NCBI RefSeq assembly: GCF_000022205.1
Contig: NC_012029.1
Span: 744,001 to 808,000 of the forward strand
Direction: 5' to 3'
Source: Halorubrum lacusprofundi ATCC 49239
Lineage (GTDB): Archaea; Halobacteriota; Halobacteria; Halobacteriales; Haloferacaceae
Length of the DNA: 64,000 nt
Shown: piece after piece, positions 41,118 through 50,209 of the stretch
Layout: every line of letters starts with the position of its first letter
Position numbering within the stretch: position 1 is the first letter of the stretch
Notes under the pieces: generated by a model
Database searches by the model: none
What the model was told of the DNA's origin: nothing
What the model saw: the letters and a program-made list of their open reading frames with translations, nothing else
Translations under genes and position numbers: made by a program

Positions 41118-41948
41118 ATGCTCGGGCTGGAACACGACTTCCGGATCGTCGACACCCGCGCGACGCTCGACCCCGACGAGTCGTCCGTCGCGACCCACGG
41201 ACGGGACATATCCCCCGAGCGGTTGGAACGCGAGATGCTGCAGGCTGGCGTCGTCCGCGCAGTCGTGAGCCCGGGCCGGCGCGCGGCCGGCCGGAGCTAC
41301 CTCCGCGCGAACAACGCGGTCGCACGGCTCTCTATCGACCGCCCGTTCGTCGCGTTCGCCCGGCTCAACGGCCCTCGCGATCCGAGGAACGGCCCTCTTT
41401 CTGCGGTCAGGAACCTCCGCGCCGAGCGCGAGGACCACCACGCCCGTCCCGACGATGTCGAGCAGTACTCCTACGACGATCGATTCCACGGATTCACGCT
41501 CGTCCCGCACGCCGACGGCCTCCCGAACGAGGACGTGCTCACTCGGCTTGAGGCGGCCGACCTCCCCCTCATCGTCCACGCCGGCAGGCAGTTCCCGCCC
41601 GAGGCGGTCGAGCGCGAGCTGCTCGACTACGACATGCCCATCGTGCTTGCCAGCTTCGGCGGCTACCCCCTCGACACCGACCTAATGAACGAGACGCTCG
41701 ACCTGTTAGCGGAGTACGACCGGCTGTACGTCGACACGAGCGCCGTGCGCTACCGGGAGGTGCTCGAACGCGGCGTCTTGGAGCACCCCGATCGCGTCCT
41801 CTTCGGCTCCGGTGCGCCGGACGTCCACCCGAACGTCGGCGTGATGGAGGTGCTCACCCTCGACGTCTCCGAGGATCTGATGCGCCGCGTGTTCACGAAG
41901 AACCCCGCTCGACTGATCCCCGCGCTCGCCGAGGGCGCGGACGTCTGA
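41118..41948 (+). CDS. Amidohydrolase-like TIM-barrel protein lacking the HxH motif
   Basis: The 276-residue protein resembles COG2159-type hydrolases in VRAVVSPGRRAAG, GFTLVPHADGLPNEDV, LPLIVHAGRQFPPE, IVLASFGGYPLD, RLYVDTSAVRYREV and VLFGSGAPDVHPN. The usual N-terminal DxHxH reads VDTRATL here, so the first metal ligands are missing. The last segment (DLMRRVFTKNPARLIP) is complete. It may be inactive or use another metal. It begins after the minisatellite and is 40 bp before the DUF371 gene. Confidence 0.75.
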   Translation: MLGLEHDFRIVDTRATLDPDESSVATHGRDISPERLEREMLQAGVVRAVVSPGRRAAGRSYLRANNAVARLSIDRPFVAFARLNGPRDPRNGPLSAVRNLRAEREDHHARPDDVEQYSYDDRFHGFTLVPHADGLPNEDVLTRLEAADLPLIVHAGRQFPPEAVERELLDYDMPIVLASFGGYPLDTDLMNETLDLLAEYDRLYVDTSAVRYREVLERGVLEHPDRVLFGSGAPDVHPNVGVMEVLTLDVSEDLMRRVFTKNPARLIPALAEGADV

Positions 41949-41988
41949 AGCGACGGGCACTTGTCGTGGCGCCGTCGACCCGACGAGC

Positions 41989-42495
41989 ATGAGCGACGCC
42001 GAGAGCGATGTCGGTGATGTCGTCGACGACCCCCTCGTCGAAGTCGTCCGCGCCGTCGGCCACGAGAATATTACTGCCGAGCACGCGAGCACCGTCGAGC
42101 TCACGACCGACGACTGGCTGACGCCCGCCGGCGACTGCATCGTCGGCGTCGAGGCCGACCGCACGCCACGCGATTTCTCCACCTCGTTCCGCGAGGCGTG
42201 TCAAGAGGCAGACGCAACGATCACGGCGACGTTCGCGGTCGGCGAGCCAGGCGACGAGGCAGTCGACGTCGACGACCCCGCCTACGTCGCCGAGATCGCC
42301 GGTCGCGGCGACCCCGACCTCACTCTCCTCGACGACCGATCGATGGTCGGCCGGACCAGCGACTACACCGACGACGAGCGAACCATCTTCGTCGATGGCG
42401 ACGGCGCCGCCGCAGACCTCGACCGCGACCTCGTCGCCGCGCTAGCCGCGGACGCACCCGTGACGCTGCGGCTGGAAGTGGACCCCGCCGAGTGA
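41989..42495 (+). CDS. DUF371 family protein
   Basis: The 168-residue protein has the DUF371 profile: VVRAVGHENITAEHASTVELTTDDWLTPAGDCIVGVEADRT, in which GHxN-x-TAxHxST and TPxGDCIxGV are the diagnostic parts. The C-terminus ends with a strand VTLRLEVDPAE. DUF371 proteins are widespread in archaea and of unknown function. It follows the TIM-barrel gene and may share its transcript. Confidence 0.85.
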   Translation: MSDAESDVGDVVDDPLVEVVRAVGHENITAEHASTVELTTDDWLTPAGDCIVGVEADRTPRDFSTSFREACQEADATITATFAVGEPGDEAVDVDDPAYVAEIAGRGDPDLTLLDDRSMVGRTSDYTDDERTIFVDGDGAAADLDRDLVAALAADAPVTLRLEVDPAE

Positions 42496-42748
42496 GGTGA
42501 GCGTCTCCGTCAGTTACAAGCGAAAGAGAACGGAGGGCACGGTGGCGACCCTAATACAAACACGCTCGCAGTCGGCGCGTACCTTCGAGCGGCCGCTGTC
42601 GGCGGCCGCGGGTCAGCACGTGCGAGAGCGCCGACAACTGGGGTTTTGGGGATGTTCACCGACCAGCAACGATTTATAAGGGAGTTCCGAGAAGCGCAAC
42701 GACCGCCAGCCCGCCTCCTCCACGCACCTCATCGCTTACAGCACCCGA

Positions 42749-43858
42749 TTATTTCCGCGCAACGATCCGGAGCACGTCCTCGTCTGCCAGCTCGTGGCCC
42801 TTGCCGACCTGCTGGTCATCGTGTTTGGCGCTCGTCCCGGAGACGCGGGCGAACTTGAACCGCTCGTCGAACTCACCGCCGATCTTCGTACAGGCGTCGC
42901 CGACGGTGTCTCCCTCGAAGAGGACTAGCGGCTCCTCGTAGTCGACCCCCCGACCGGGCTTGTCCATGTAGATGCGGATGAGCCCCAGCTCCTCCCAGAG
43001 TCGTTCTCTGAGCCCGTCGAGTCCGAGCTCCTTCTCGGCGGAGATGAAGAGCACGTCGTCGGGATCGAGGTCGCGCTCGCGGAGCTCCTCCTTGACGGTC
43101 GGAAGGTAGCTCTTGTCGATGAGGTCCGCCTTGTTGACGGTGACCATCGAGGGGAGGTACTCGCGGTTGTCCATCACGGCGTCGACCAGCTCGTCGATGG
43201 TGAGGTCGTGCGGAATCGTCACCTTGGCGTTGACGTAGCCGTACTCGCGGAGCACCTGCTTGACGGTGTCCTCGGCGAGACTCACGTCGTCGCTCATCGT
43301 CACCCCGAGTCCGTCTTTGTGCGTCTTCCGGATATTGATGTTCGGCGGATCGGTGTCAAGCCGAATATTCGTGTTGTACAGCTCCTCGCGGAGGCGGTCG
43401 TACTGCTCGATCTCGAAGACGGAGAGCATGAACACGACGAGATCCGCGGTCCGGACGACGGAGAGCACCTCCTTGCCGCCACCGCGGCCGCCCGCGGCGC
43501 CCTCGATCAGCCCCGGAACGTCGAGGATCTGGATGTTCGCGCCGCGGTACTGTAGCATGCCGGGGTTGACGTCGAGGGTCGTGAACTCATACGAGCCCAC
43601 CTCGCTGTCGGCGTTGGTGAGGGCGTTGATGAGGGTGGACTTCCCCACGCTCGGGAACCCGACGAGCGCGACCGTGGCGTCTCCGTGTTTCTCCACGGCG
43701 TACCCGTGGCCGCCGCCGGCGGAGGACTGGTTCTCCAGCTTCTCCTTTTTCTCCGCGAGCTTCGCCTTCAGCCGCCCGATGTGTGCCTCGGTGGACTTGT
43801 TGTAGGGCGTCCCGGCGATCTCCTCGCGGAGGTCCTCGATCTCTTCCTCCAGTCCCAT
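42749..43858 (-). CDS. DRG-family GTPase
   Basis: At 369 residues this is an archaeal developmentally-regulated GTP-binding (DRG) protein. The N-terminal helix-rich part (TPYNKSTEAHIGRLKAKLAEKKEKLE) is the family hallmark. The G domain has G1 GFPSVGKST, G3 DVPGLIEGAAGGRGGGKE, and NKAD for G4. The C-terminal TGS domain (about 295-369) ends EDVLRIVARK. It should associate with ribosomes. I choose the MGLEEEIEDLREE start; MPMGLEEE (43864) is also possible. Confidence 0.92.
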   Translation of the reverse strand: MGLEEEIEDLREEIAGTPYNKSTEAHIGRLKAKLAEKKEKLENQSSAGGGHGYAVEKHGDATVALVGFPSVGKSTLINALTNADSEVGSYEFTTLDVNPGMLQYRGANIQILDVPGLIEGAAGGRGGGKEVLSVVRTADLVVFMLSVFEIEQYDRLREELYNTNIRLDTDPPNINIRKTHKDGLGVTMSDDVSLAEDTVKQVLREYGYVNAKVTIPHDLTIDELVDAVMDNREYLPSMVTVNKADLIDKSYLPTVKEELRERDLDPDDVLFISAEKELGLDGLRERLWEELGLIRIYMDKPGRGVDYEEPLVLFEGDTVGDACTKIGGEFDERFKFARVSGTSAKHDDQQVGKGHELADEDVLRIVARK

Positions 43859-44056
43859 TGGCATACAGTCGGCCGCTCGTCTCGTTAAAGGTGTTCCTTC
43901 GCCTCGCGGTCGCGTCACCTGACCTCAATGATCCGATCTCCGGTAGGCCTGTCCACGGCTCGGAACGCACCAGACCTCCGTTGCTGGAGGGTTCGTGTCG
44001 ACTCGGCAATCTTTCGACACGATTATACCGGCTTACCGCGACGGGTGACACGACGT

Positions 44057-44257
44057 ATGCCCGATCCGTCGAGTCTCCGTGACAGCACACAGATCGTCCT
44101 CCCGCGGCGCGCGCTTGACGGACTGCGAGACGGGGTCTGTGAGCGGTTCACCGTGACGGTGGTTGAGGGCGACGACCACTACCGGATCATCGGGAGTCCC
44201 GTCGAGATCAAGGCCACGAGCGATTTCCTCGCCCGGAACGGCGTCGCAGTCGCCTGA
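44057..44257 (+). CDS. VNG_1110C-family small protein
   Basis: The 66-residue protein reads MPDPSSLRDSTQIVLPRRALDGL, RFTVTVVEGDDHYRIIGSPVEIK and SDFLARNGVAVA. These match the haloarchaeal VNG_1110C family as I recall it. It probably has a small alpha/beta fold; function is unknown. ATG 44057 is used. The promoter lies in the 198-bp gap before it. Confidence 0.7.
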   Translation: MPDPSSLRDSTQIVLPRRALDGLRDGVCERFTVTVVEGDDHYRIIGSPVEIKATSDFLARNGVAVA

Positions 44258-44388
44258 TCGGTCTGTGACGGGGCCGACAAAGAGAACCCCTTCTCACGAG
44301 AACGCAGTCCCTTTGGACGAGGCAGCCGATACGCTCCCGGATCTAGCGATCCCCGAGTGGGACGAAGAATCATCGGTCAGTCTGCGAG

Positions 44389-44841
44389 CTACCCGATGAC
44401 GCCGATAAGCAGCTGGGCCACGATGAGTATGAGGAACACCAGCCCGGCTGCGAACGAGCCGGCCGCGACGCCGTGGGCGTTACCTAGGCCACGACCGCGA
44501 ACACTGAAGTAGGCGCCGAGGAAGACGAAGCCGGTCAACAGGAGACCGACGACGGCGTACACAACGGTGAGGAGACTCCCGGAGAGCCCCTCCGGTAGTC
44601 CGAAGTTCCCGACCGCGAGGAGCGAGACCGCGCCGACGCCGACCGCGATGGCGACGAATGCGACGGCCCAGACTACCGGCTTTCGGGCGACATCGCTAAG
44701 AGTCTCGGTTATCGCGTCGTACCTGCTGGCCGAGCCGGCGCCGGGAGCGGTGCGTTTCGCGCCGATCTGCGCGACGGCGACGAAGGTGGCTACGACGAGC
44801 AGCCCCATCAGTGCCGTGCTCAAGAGCGTGAGTGAAACCAT
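44389..44841 (-). CDS. Four-helix membrane protein next to cytochrome oxidase
   Basis: The 150-residue protein has four predicted membrane helices: LLSTALMGLLVVATFVAVA, VWAVAFVAIAVGVGAVSLLA, LLTVVYAVVGLLLTGFVFLGA and AAGSFAAGLVFLILIVAQLL. It is divergent from coxB. Its position suggests a subunit or assembly factor of the terminal oxidase, but there is no diagnostic motif. Confidence 0.65.
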   Translation of the reverse strand: MVSLTLLSTALMGLLVVATFVAVAQIGAKRTAPGAGSASRYDAITETLSDVARKPVVWAVAFVAIAVGVGAVSLLAVGNFGLPEGLSGSLLTVVYAVVGLLLTGFVFLGAYFSVRGRGLGNAHGVAAGSFAAGLVFLILIVAQLLIGVIG

Positions 44842-45057
44842 GGTGAGTTCGTTGTTAGCCGGTCCGTTCCCGCGTACAAATAGCCTTCGTATGTTACGCC
44901 GATCGGCGCCGCGTCACCTCGCTGCGATTCGCCGTATCGGCGGCACCGATCTTCGAAAACGGCGCTATTCTGACCGGCCAGGGGTAGGTATCTCGCTCGG
45001 CTACACAAGAGTTAACTGCGCCTTCGCTAAGGAGGGTACAAGAGCAGAGAGACGAAC

Positions 45058-45834
45058 ATGATAGATTCACTTATCCTGCAACAGGGGAGCGGCTGGCGCG
45101 CGCAGGCGGAGGTATTCGACGAGATATTCTTCGTCTTCCTCGCGTTGGGCACCCTCGTGGGCACCATTGTCGTCGCGTACACGCTGTGGAACGTGTACAA
45201 GTATCGCGACGACGGCAGCGAGCCGAAAGAAGACTTCGACGCGCCGGAGGTCGGCGAGCTCCCGACGGGACAGGGCGGTCCGAAAGCAAAGAAGCTCTTC
45301 CTGTCGTTCGGGTTGAGCGCAATCGTCGTTATCAGCCTCGTTGTGTACGCGTACGGGATCCTCCTCTACGTCGAAGAGGGGCCGGACGCGAGCGACGAGG
45401 ACGACATCGAGATCACCGTCACGGGGTACCAGTTCGGCTGGGAGTACGAGTACCCGAACGGCCACACCACGAGAAACGAGATGATCGTGCCGGCCGATCA
45501 CCGGGTCAACCTCGATGTGACTTCAAGCGACGTGTGGCACAGCTTCGGATCGTCGGAGTTACGCATAAAATCCGACGCTATCCCCGGAGATACCAGCGAG
45601 GTCTGGTTCTCCGTGAGTTCCGAGGAAGTCGAGGCGCAGGGCGGCGAAGCGACGTTCAGGGTCGAATGCTTCGAGCTCTGCGGCGCTGGCCACTCTGCAA
45701 TGAAGGGCCAGATCACGGTCCTACCGGAGGACGAGTGGGAGGAGTGGTACGAGAACACGGAGGGTGACGACTCCGCCAGCGGCAACGAATCCGCCAGCAT
45801 CGGTGGTCCCACCGTCGGAGGTGTTCCCGCATGA
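45058..45834 (+). CDS. coxB: Cytochrome c oxidase subunit II
   Basis: The 258-residue protein is the CuA-carrying subunit. Two N-terminal membrane helices (EIFFVFLALGTLVGTIVVAYTLW and LSFGLSAIVVISLVVYAYGILLY) anchor an extracytoplasmic cupredoxin. The CuA site is complete: a His in SSDVWHSFGSSELRIK, then CFELCGAGHSAMKGQ. Acidic insertions are typical of haloarchaea. Its stop overlaps the start of coxAC by 4 nt. It accepts electrons, perhaps from the halocyanin encoded at 52189. Confidence 0.95.
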   Translation: MIDSLILQQGSGWRAQAEVFDEIFFVFLALGTLVGTIVVAYTLWNVYKYRDDGSEPKEDFDAPEVGELPTGQGGPKAKKLFLSFGLSAIVVISLVVYAYGILLYVEEGPDASDEDDIEITVTGYQFGWEYEYPNGHTTRNEMIVPADHRVNLDVTSSDVWHSFGSSELRIKSDAIPGDTSEVWFSVSSEEVEAQGGEATFRVECFELCGAGHSAMKGQITVLPEDEWEEWYENTEGDDSASGNESASIGGPTVGGVPA

Positions 45835-48329
45835 GTGAGCTTCCGCCGACGACTTCCGTCAAGCGCTGGTTCGTCACGACGAACCACAAGGATATCGGCA
45901 TTCTGTACACGATCACCGCGCTGTTCTTCCTGCTGTTCGGCGGTGTCCTCGCGCTGCTGATCCGCATGCAGCTGTGGGACCCGACGAGCCAGATTCTCTC
46001 CGGACTCGCGTACAACGAGGCCGTCACCGCCCACGGGCTGATAATGGTGTTCTGGTTCCTCTCGCCGTTCGGGTTCGGGTTCGCAAACTACTTCGTCCCG
46101 CTCCAGATCGGCGCCGACGACCTCGCGTTCCCGCGGTTGAACGCGCTCTCGTACTGGATGTACCTGTTCTCCGGCGTGCTGCTGGGGATCAGCTTCTTCC
46201 AGGGCGGTACGCTGAGCGCCGGGTGGACGATGTACGCCCCGCTCAACATCCCGATGTACACGCCGAGTATCGGGTCGACGGGGGCGGTGCTCGCGCTCGC
46301 GATGTTCACCATCGGCATCACGGCGTCGACGGTGAACTTCCTCACGTCGATCCATCACTCGCGCGCTGAGGGGATGGGGATCATGGACATGCCGATGTTC
46401 ACGTGGTCCATCCTCGCGACGGTGTGGATGATGCTGTTCGCGTTCGCGGCGCTGCTGGCGGTCGGGCTTATTCTCGCGTCTGACCGAGTGCTCGGAAGTG
46501 TCTACTTCTCCGCGACCGAAGGCGGCTCCCTGCTGTGGGGCCACCTCTTCTGGTTCTTCGGCCATCCAGAGGTGTACATCGTCTTCTTCCCGGCGCTTGG
46601 CGTGATGTTAGAGTTGTTCCAGACGTTCTCCGGACGCCGGCTTGTCGGCCGGAAATGGGTGATCATCGCCATCTGTCTGATCTCGGTCCAGTCGTTCCTC
46701 GTGTGGATGCACCACATGTTCCTGACGACGATCAACCTGGAGATCAAGACACTCATGATGGCGACCACCATCGGAATCTCGCTGCCCTTCGACCTGCTGG
46801 TGTTCTCGCTGATCTACACCCTCATCAAGGGTCGCATCCAGTTCACGACGCCGTTCCTCTTCGCGTTCGGCGCGCTGCTGCTGTTCATCCTCGGCGGCAT
46901 CACTGGGGTGTTCCTCGGCGCAATCGTGCTCGACTACGAGTTCCGCGGCACCTACTGGGTGGTCGCGCACTTCCACTACGTGATGTTCGGGGGCGCGACG
47001 GCGCTGTTCGGCGGGGCCTACTACTGGTTCCCGAAGGTGACCGGGAAGATGTACGACGAACTGCTCGGGAAGCTCCACTTCGTCGTCTTCTTCGTCAGCT
47101 TCAACATGGTGTACTTCTCGATGTTCCTCGGCTGGGAGACTCCCCGCCGGGTCTTCGAGTACAACCCCGAGTTCCAGATCTACCACCAGTTCGGGACGAT
47201 CGGGGCGTTCGTGCTCGGGCTGTCCTTCTTCATCATGTTCTACAACTTCGCTAAGTCCTACGTCTCTGGCGAGCCCGCCGGGGACAACCCGTGGGACTAC
47301 TCGCGGACCGCGGAGTGGGCCGTCTCCTCGCCCCCGCCGCTCGAGAACTGGCCGAACCGTCCCTCGTACGCCTCCGGCAAGCTGGAGTTCGTGAAGGACT
47401 ACGTGCCCGACGGCGGCCCGGCCGTGAAGGCCGACGCCGACGGCAACGCCGCGACTGACGGCGGGGACAGTCACTCCGAACACATCACCAAGTACCCGTA
47501 CTGGGACAAGCACCCGAGCCACGCGAGCATCTGGCCGTTCTGCCTCTCGCTGATGACCGGGTTCCTCCTGTTCGGGCTGTCCGGATTCGCCGACTCGGTC
47601 ACGTTCATTGTCGGTGAGACGCTCGCGTCGACGAGCGTCGAGATCTCGAACGCGGTGTACCCGGTGTTCATCATCGTCGGCCTCGTCGGGATGATCGCCA
47701 GCGGCGTGAAGTGGGGGTTAGAGGACTTCTACGCACCGCCCAGCGAGTTCGCCGAGCGGTGGCCGTTCAACGGCGTCGAGAAGGTGAAGCTTGGGGTGTG
47801 GTTCTTCCTGGCGTCGGACGTGATCGTCTTCGGTGCGTTCCTCTCGGCAGCCATCTTCGTCCGGTACAACGCCGGCTGGATGTCGTGGTCGCCGCTGACG
47901 GAGTCGCTGCCGGGGCTCATCAACACGTTCGTGCTGATCACCTCCTCGTTCACGGTGATACTCGCGCTCGTCGCCGCCCACCGGAACAGCCGGCAGGGGC
48001 TGTTGGCCTCACTCGGCGCGACGATCGCGCTCGGGTTCACGTTCCTCGGGATCAAGATGTGGGAGTGGCACCACGAGATCTACGACGTGGGCGTGCTCAT
48101 CGCGCGGAACCCGCACGGTGACCCGGTGCAGGCGTCGATCTACTACGTCACCACGGGACTTCACGGGGTCCACGTCGTCATCGGTCTCGTGATCGCCTGC
48201 TTCCTGTTCGTCCGGACGTACCAGGGGCACTACATGGACGACGAGCGGCCGATCGAGTACTTCGGCCTCTACTGGCACTTCGTCGACATCGTCTGGGTGT
48301 TCATCTTCCCGCTGTTCTACCTCTTCTGA
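45831..48329 (+). CDS. coxAC: Cytochrome c oxidase subunit I + III fusion
   Basis: The 832-residue protein fuses CoxA and CoxC. Subunit I (about 1-560) has the heme and CuB ligands in AVTAHGLIMVF, HPEVYIVFFPALG, SFLVWMHHMF and HFHYVMFGGATALF, and many membrane helices. Subunit III starts near residue 640 (EKVKLGVWFFLASDVIVFGAFLSA) and runs to the end (EYFGLYWHFVDIVWVFIFPLFYLF). Such fusions are known in haloarchaea. It reduces O2 at the membrane and pumps protons. It is coupled to coxB by an ATGA overlap. Confidence 0.95.
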   Translation: MSELPPTTSVKRWFVTTNHKDIGILYTITALFFLLFGGVLALLIRMQLWDPTSQILSGLAYNEAVTAHGLIMVFWFLSPFGFGFANYFVPLQIGADDLAFPRLNALSYWMYLFSGVLLGISFFQGGTLSAGWTMYAPLNIPMYTPSIGSTGAVLALAMFTIGITASTVNFLTSIHHSRAEGMGIMDMPMFTWSILATVWMMLFAFAALLAVGLILASDRVLGSVYFSATEGGSLLWGHLFWFFGHPEVYIVFFPALGVMLELFQTFSGRRLVGRKWVIIAICLISVQSFLVWMHHMFLTTINLEIKTLMMATTIGISLPFDLLVFSLIYTLIKGRIQFTTPFLFAFGALLLFILGGITGVFLGAIVLDYEFRGTYWVVAHFHYVMFGGATALFGGAYYWFPKVTGKMYDELLGKLHFVVFFVSFNMVYFSMFLGWETPRRVFEYNPEFQIYHQFGTIGAFVLGLSFFIMFYNFAKSYVSGEPAGDNPWDYSRTAEWAVSSPPPLENWPNRPSYASGKLEFVKDYVPDGGPAVKADADGNAATDGGDSHSEHITKYPYWDKHPSHASIWPFCLSLMTGFLLFGLSGFADSVTFIVGETLASTSVEISNAVYPVFIIVGLVGMIASGVKWGLEDFYAPPSEFAERWPFNGVEKVKLGVWFFLASDVIVFGAFLSAAIFVRYNAGWMSWSPLTESLPGLINTFVLITSSFTVILALVAAHRNSRQGLLASLGATIALGFTFLGIKMWEWHHEIYDVGVLIARNPHGDPVQASIYYVTTGLHGVHVVIGLVIACFLFVRTYQGHYMDDERPIEYFGLYWHFVDIVWVFIFPLFYLF

Positions 48330-48377
48330 GGTAGCGACAGGCGGGCGGTGCAGCCGACTTTTCTCGACGGTTCTCCG

Positions 48378-48881
48378 TTACTCATCGAGCGATTCAGTAC
48401 ACCGCTGACAGAAGTCGAGTTCTGCGTCCGTCTCTCGTCCGCAGTGCGGGCACGAGACGGTGTTGGCGACCGAATCAGTGGTCCGATCGGATGCTGGGGC
48501 GTTGCGGTCGATCTCGACGGCGTCGCTCCGCGTCGCCTCGTCGCAGTCGGACGGCTGCGACGCGTCCCCTACGGTTTCAGTCGACGGCGCGCGTTGCTCG
48601 TGCGCCCGGTTGTTTCGGAGGGCGAGGACGTACGCGTCGACGACGCTGGCGCCGACCGCGACGAGCGCCGGGGCTATCTCAGCGATCGGTGGGCGATCGC
48701 CGGCGATCACCTTCTCGACCGTCGCGTCGGGGACGACGAACACGAGCGTCGCGGTGATAACGGCGTACCACCCGAAGGCTCGCGCCCACCGCCGGAGATA
48801 GGCGTGGCCGAGTCCGGATACCAGAAGCGCGAGCGCAGCCGCGAGCCACGGCCGTCGCCGACGAGTCTTGGGATCGTTCAC
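48378..48881 (-). CDS. Membrane protein with C-terminal zinc ribbon
   Basis: The 167-residue protein has a basic start (MNDPKTRRRRPW), then helices LAAALALLVSGLGHAYLRRW and FGWYAVITATLVFVV and a third around ALVAVGASVVDAYVLAL. A disordered linker leads to a zinc ribbon (SCPHCGRETDAELDFCQRC). This is a common haloarchaeal arrangement of unknown function. It is convergent with coxAC. Confidence 0.75.
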   Translation of the reverse strand: MNDPKTRRRRPWLAAALALLVSGLGHAYLRRWARAFGWYAVITATLVFVVPDATVEKVIAGDRPPIAEIAPALVAVGASVVDAYVLALRNNRAHEQRAPSTETVGDASQPSDCDEATRSDAVEIDRNAPASDRTTDSVANTVSCPHCGRETDAELDFCQRCTESLDE

Positions 48882-48960
48882 GCCGTGTGCAACGAGCGCG
48901 AGCGCCGAGTAACTACCCCTCCCTCGGAGCGTTTATGTGGCCGAAACGCCGAGCGGGAGT

Positions 48961-49149
48961 ATGTTCAGCGTGCCGGCCGGTGAGTTCCTGATCGGAATCG
49001 GTTTCGCGATCGCCGGGGTCGGGAGCTGGGTCGTCGGGCTTGGCGTCGCGTACCTTCTGTACCGGCGGTGGCGCGGCGACGGTCCGCGCGGTGACGGTGG
49101 AGACGGTCCCGACGGTACGGAAGACGACGAGGCGCGGCCGGAGCACTGA
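48961..49149 (+). CDS. Small single-helix membrane protein
   Basis: The 62-residue protein (MFSVPAGEFLIGIGFAIAGVG) has one membrane segment (FLIGIGFAIAGVGSWVVGLGVAYLLY) and a highly charged, glycine-rich tail. An in-frame GTG at 48937 would add eight residues. No function can be assigned. It may be part of the respiratory neighbourhood. Confidence 0.55.
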   Translation: MFSVPAGEFLIGIGFAIAGVGSWVVGLGVAYLLYRRWRGDGPRGDGGDGPDGTEDDEARPEH

Positions 49150-49201
49150 CCGATCGTTTCGGTTCGGCCACGCTTTTGAGCCCGCTTCCCGGATACTCTA
49201 T

Positions 49202-50194
49202 ATGACCGATACGGCGCTCGTCATCGGCGGCACCCGGTTTATCGGCCGACACACCGTGTCAGACCTACTTGCGAACAGCTACGAGGTCGGGATGCTGAAC
49301 CGGGGCACCCACGAGAACCCCTTTTCAGACGACGATCGGGTGACTCACGTCGAAGGCGACAGGAAAAACGAGCGAGACCTCCGGACTGCGAAGCTATCGA
49401 TCGAACCCGATATCGTGATCGACTGCGTCGCCTATCAGCCGACCGACGTGGAGACGGCTACGGACGTGTTCGCCGACGTCGACGGGTACGTGTACATCTC
49501 TTCGGGGGACAGCTACGCCACCGAGGAGATTCCCAAACGCGAAGGGGAGACGCCGCTTCGACCGTGCACGCCCGAACAGGCGACCGACGACGAACCGGAG
49601 ACCTACGGGAACCGGAAGGCCGAGGGCGACCGCGCCGTCTTCGCGGCCGCCGAGGAGGGGGTCCGGGCGATGGCGGTGCGCCCCTGTATCGTCTACGGTC
49701 CGTACGACTACACGGAGCGGCTCGACTACTGGATCGACCGCGTGCTCTCTCAGGACCACGTCGTCGTTCCGGGCGACGGGCAGAACCTCTGGCACCGCGC
49801 CTACGTCGAGGATGTTGCGAGTGGGCTCCGGATCGTCGCCGAGCGCGGCGAAGCGGGGGCGGCGTACAACGTGGGCGACCGCCAGGCGCTCACGCTTGCG
49901 GAGACACTTGAGACGATCGCCGACGCGGCCGGCACTGACTGCGAGGTCGTCACGGCGAGCGCCGACGCGCTCGCGGCCGGCGGCCTCGAACCGGACGACT
50001 TCGTGTTGTACCGGGAGTACCCGCATCTGCTCGACACGTGCGCGCTCGCCGACCTCGGGTGGGAGTCGACACCCGTCGACGAGGCGATGGCGCGGACCGT
50101 CGCCGAACATCGAGATGCCGACCGCGACGGGAGTGAGTGGGACCCGGGGCGAGAGGCCGAAGAACGCGTACTTGGAGTCAAAGAGACCCTATAG
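49202..50194 (+). CDS. NAD-dependent epimerase/dehydratase (SDR)
   Basis: The 330-residue protein is an extended SDR. The N-terminal motif is LVIGGTRFIGRHTV, and a Ser-Tyr-Lys-like segment follows (YVYISSGDSYAT, then TYGNRKAEGDRAVF with YxxxK). VRPCIVYGPYDYTERLDYW is the typical substrate loop. It should act on a nucleotide-sugar; closest in style are CSP41-like and UDP-glucose 4-epimerase-like proteins. It is followed by a convergent GNAT gene. Confidence 0.85.
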   Translation: MTDTALVIGGTRFIGRHTVSDLLANSYEVGMLNRGTHENPFSDDDRVTHVEGDRKNERDLRTAKLSIEPDIVIDCVAYQPTDVETATDVFADVDGYVYISSGDSYATEEIPKREGETPLRPCTPEQATDDEPETYGNRKAEGDRAVFAAAEEGVRAMAVRPCIVYGPYDYTERLDYWIDRVLSQDHVVVPGDGQNLWHRAYVEDVASGLRIVAERGEAGAAYNVGDRQALTLAETLETIADAAGTDCEVVTASADALAAGGLEPDDFVLYREYPHLLDTCALADLGWESTPVDEAMARTVAEHRDADRDGSEWDPGREAEERVLGVKETL

Positions 50195-50209
50195 ACCGCT
50201 ACGTACGAG

